Shown one piece after another: positions 59,359-60,545 of a stretch of DNA of 60,545 nucleotides. The stretch is taken from contig CAZMVB010000025.1 in the NCBI GenBank assembly GCA_964569795.1, positions 1 to 60,545 on the forward strand, given 5' to 3'. The translations under genes and the position numbers were made by a program. The notes beneath the pieces were generated by a model, which was given only the letters and a program-made list of their open reading frames with translations, did no database searches and had not been told where the DNA came from. Source of the stretch: JAHJDS01 sp964569795 (lineage in GTDB: Bacteria > Desulfobacterota > Desulfarculia > Desulfarculales > JAHJDS01). How positions within the stretch are numbered: the stretch's first letter is position 1; the number at the start of each line of letters is the position of its first letter.

Positions 59359-59925
59359 ATGCTCAGGAAAACCCAGGATAGAAAACCGGGCGCCGGTTCC
59401 GGCATCGGCGGCTCGACAATCGGCAGTTCCCATAGCAAGGAGGCCAGGTCCATGCCTGACAGCTCCCACAAAGGCAGAACGACCATCGGTCAACACATCA
59501 GTATCAACGGCGATATTCTCGGTGAGGAAGACCTGGTCATCGAGGGTTCGGTCAAGGGCATCGTCGAGCTGCAGAAACACCACCTGATCATCGGACCCAT
59601 GGGTCAGGTCGAGGCCGAGATCAAGGCCGACAACGTGACCGTCAGCGGCAAGCTGACCGGCAACATCGCCGCCGCCGGCAAGGTCCAGATCACCAAGGAC
59701 GCCGATTTCACCGGTGAGATCCGGGCGCGGGGCATCTCGGTCGAGGACGGGGCCTATCTCAAGGCCGTCATCGAGATGGAGCGTGAGGCCAAACCCGCCC
59801 CCAAGCCGGCTACCTCGCCGTCCCCTGTCGGCGGATTGAAGCCTCCCAGCCCGACCGGGCCCAAGCCTCCGGATAAACCAGAGGCCAAACCGGCCGCCGC
59901 TGCACCCGGAACTAAGATAGGATAA
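59359..59925 (+). CDS. Bactofilin
   Basis: 188-residue cytoskeletal bactofilin that polymerises without nucleotide. ATG 59359 has GGGGAGAG upstream. A disordered Gly/Ser/Lys-rich N-terminus (~1-40) precedes the right-handed beta-helix core: TTIGQHISINGDILGEEDLV, GSVKGIVELQKHHLIIGPMG, KADNVTVSGKLTGNI, GEIRARGISVEDGA. A Pro/Lys/Ala-rich tail (~150-188) follows. Bactofilins localise polysaccharide or cell-wall enzymes and stalk or chromosome-partition proteins at the membrane. It is followed 13 bp downstream by a methyltransferase-like gene. Confidence 0.93.
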   Translation: MLRKTQDRKPGAGSGIGGSTIGSSHSKEARSMPDSSHKGRTTIGQHISINGDILGEEDLVIEGSVKGIVELQKHHLIIGPMGQVEAEIKADNVTVSGKLTGNIAAAGKVQITKDADFTGEIRARGISVEDGAYLKAVIEMEREAKPAPKPATSPSPVGGLKPPSPTGPKPPDKPEAKPAAAAPGTKIG

Positions 59926-59938
59926 AGGGTACAGGATC

Positions 59939-60545
59939 GTGGCCGCTCTCGTGGCCGCAGACAGAACGTCGGCTCCAGGCACAGGGCCGGCCGCCTGGCC
60001 GGCCTCCTTTACCAGTCAGACCCTCCCGCTCTTCATCGACCGGTTGAACCGGGTCAGAAACAGTCGTGCCCTGGACGTCGGTCCGGTCTGCGGCCAGAAC
60101 ATCGCCTTTTTCGCCAGCAACGTGGCCCGACTCTACATCTGCGACCTGTTCCAGCACCTCGGCCGCAAGAAGCCACCGCCCGGCAAGGAGGGGTTGTGGC
60201 GGCCGCTGCAATACCCGCCCCAGCACTTCCACGGCCTGATGCTCTGGGACCTGATCGATCGCCTGGGCGACGACCACGTCCGGGGCCTGATCGACATCGT
60301 TCATTCGCTCCTGGCCCCCCACGGCCTGGTGTCCATGTTCGGTCTGCCCGAGAGCCAGTCCGGGACGGTCCACTCCTTTGCCATTGGACCTGATTATCAC
60401 GTCTCCCCGCGGCGCCAGCCCCATCTGGAACTGCCCTTTTCCTTCCGCCAGAGCCGGGCCCTGGAGCGGTTCATGACCGGCTTCCGCCCGGTCAAGTCCT
60501 TTGTCCTCAAAAACGGCCTCCGGGAGTTTCTGTTCGAGAGGGTCT
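59939..60545 (+). CDS. Partial SAM-dependent methyltransferase-like protein
   Basis: Open from GTG 59939 to the window end (202 codons, no stop). The visible part has a Rossmann motif I ALDVGPVCGQNIAFFA, then the strand RLYICDLFQHL with an acidic ribose-binding position, HGLMLWDLIDRLGDDH and LLAPHGLVSMFGLPE, matching the order of class I methyltransferase motifs. It lies 13 bp after the bactofilin gene and probably shares its transcript. The start is uncertain; a weak GGGT/AGG precedes it. Substrate unknown. Confidence 0.65.
   Translation, partial: MAALVAADRTSAPGTGPAAWPASFTSQTLPLFIDRLNRVRNSRALDVGPVCGQNIAFFASNVARLYICDLFQHLGRKKPPPGKEGLWRPLQYPPQHFHGLMLWDLIDRLGDDHVRGLIDIVHSLLAPHGLVSMFGLPESQSGTVHSFAIGPDYHVSPRRQPHLELPFSFRQSRALERFMTGFRPVKSFVLKNGLREFLFERV

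Overview
The window is very GC-rich and densely coded, with strong G/C preference at third codon positions and many GTG and TTG starts. The gene content suggests an anaerobic, deltaproteobacterial-type (Desulfobacterota-like) bacterium: indolepyruvate:ferredoxin oxidoreductase, an oxygen-sensitive type of sulfatase maturase, a TRAP uptake system, a Wzx/Wzy-type exopolysaccharide locus, and glycogen metabolism by an alpha-glucan phosphorylase and a branching enzyme. No rRNA, tRNA, CRISPR array, transposase or integrase was recognised. Taxonomy is an inference from gene content only.

Region 1 (1-23086, all + strand) is an exopolysaccharide locus. It holds a Wzc/CpsD-like ATPase (cut by the window edge, P-loop lysine replaced), a Wza-like export lipoprotein with a duplicated export domain, a Wzz-like chain-length protein, a large secreted heparinase-like protein, a Wzy/O-antigen-ligase-like polymerase, two FemAB/CelD-type acyltransferases, four GT4 glycosyltransferases, a NodB deacetylase, a second heparinase II/III protein, an AlgD-like GDP-mannose 6-dehydrogenase, a WcaJ/WbaP-like initiating transferase and a TPR protein. 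Together they predict a lipid-linked, uronic-acid-containing, deacetylated and lyase-edited polymer. No flippase is visible. A near-consensus promoter (9778-9806) lies inside the locus.

Region 2 (23083-35568, + strand) holds an EndoQ-UvrD repair fusion, a short protein broken at a C8 tract, a Pro-rich membrane protein with a strong terminator, iorAB (IorA carries extra Fe-S motifs), a TRAP operon whose two membrane subunits are both enlarged, and cytidine deaminase. Region 3 (35647-42155, - strand) holds a J-domain protein, glgB, an alpha-glucan phosphorylase and a metallo-beta-lactamase-fold hydrolase. ftsY and three small genes follow on the + strand (42357-44453). Region 4 (44461-51889, - strand) reads, in transcription order: an MBL-fold hydrolase, a deacetylase of the histone-deacetylase family, gatC, gatA, a GyrI-like protein, a Tat-type sulfatase, a small membrane protein and the sulfatase maturase.

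Region 5 (51991-60545) has a PLP enzyme and a DUF1499-like protein on +, then a minus-strand cluster (threonine synthase, thioesterase, rlmH, 3-hydroxyacyl-CoA dehydrogenase, small lipoprotein), then a Tat-exported DUF3108-like protein, a bactofilin and a partial methyltransferase. The most unusual structure is here. Two copies of a 365-367 bp non-coding modular element (53623-53987 and 57936-58302) lie in opposite orientation and bracket the 3.9-kb minus-strand cluster. Each copy has two ~114-bp modules and a 139-bp end module, all rich in hairpins, and one stem differs between modules by paired compensatory changes. I did not recognise this element.
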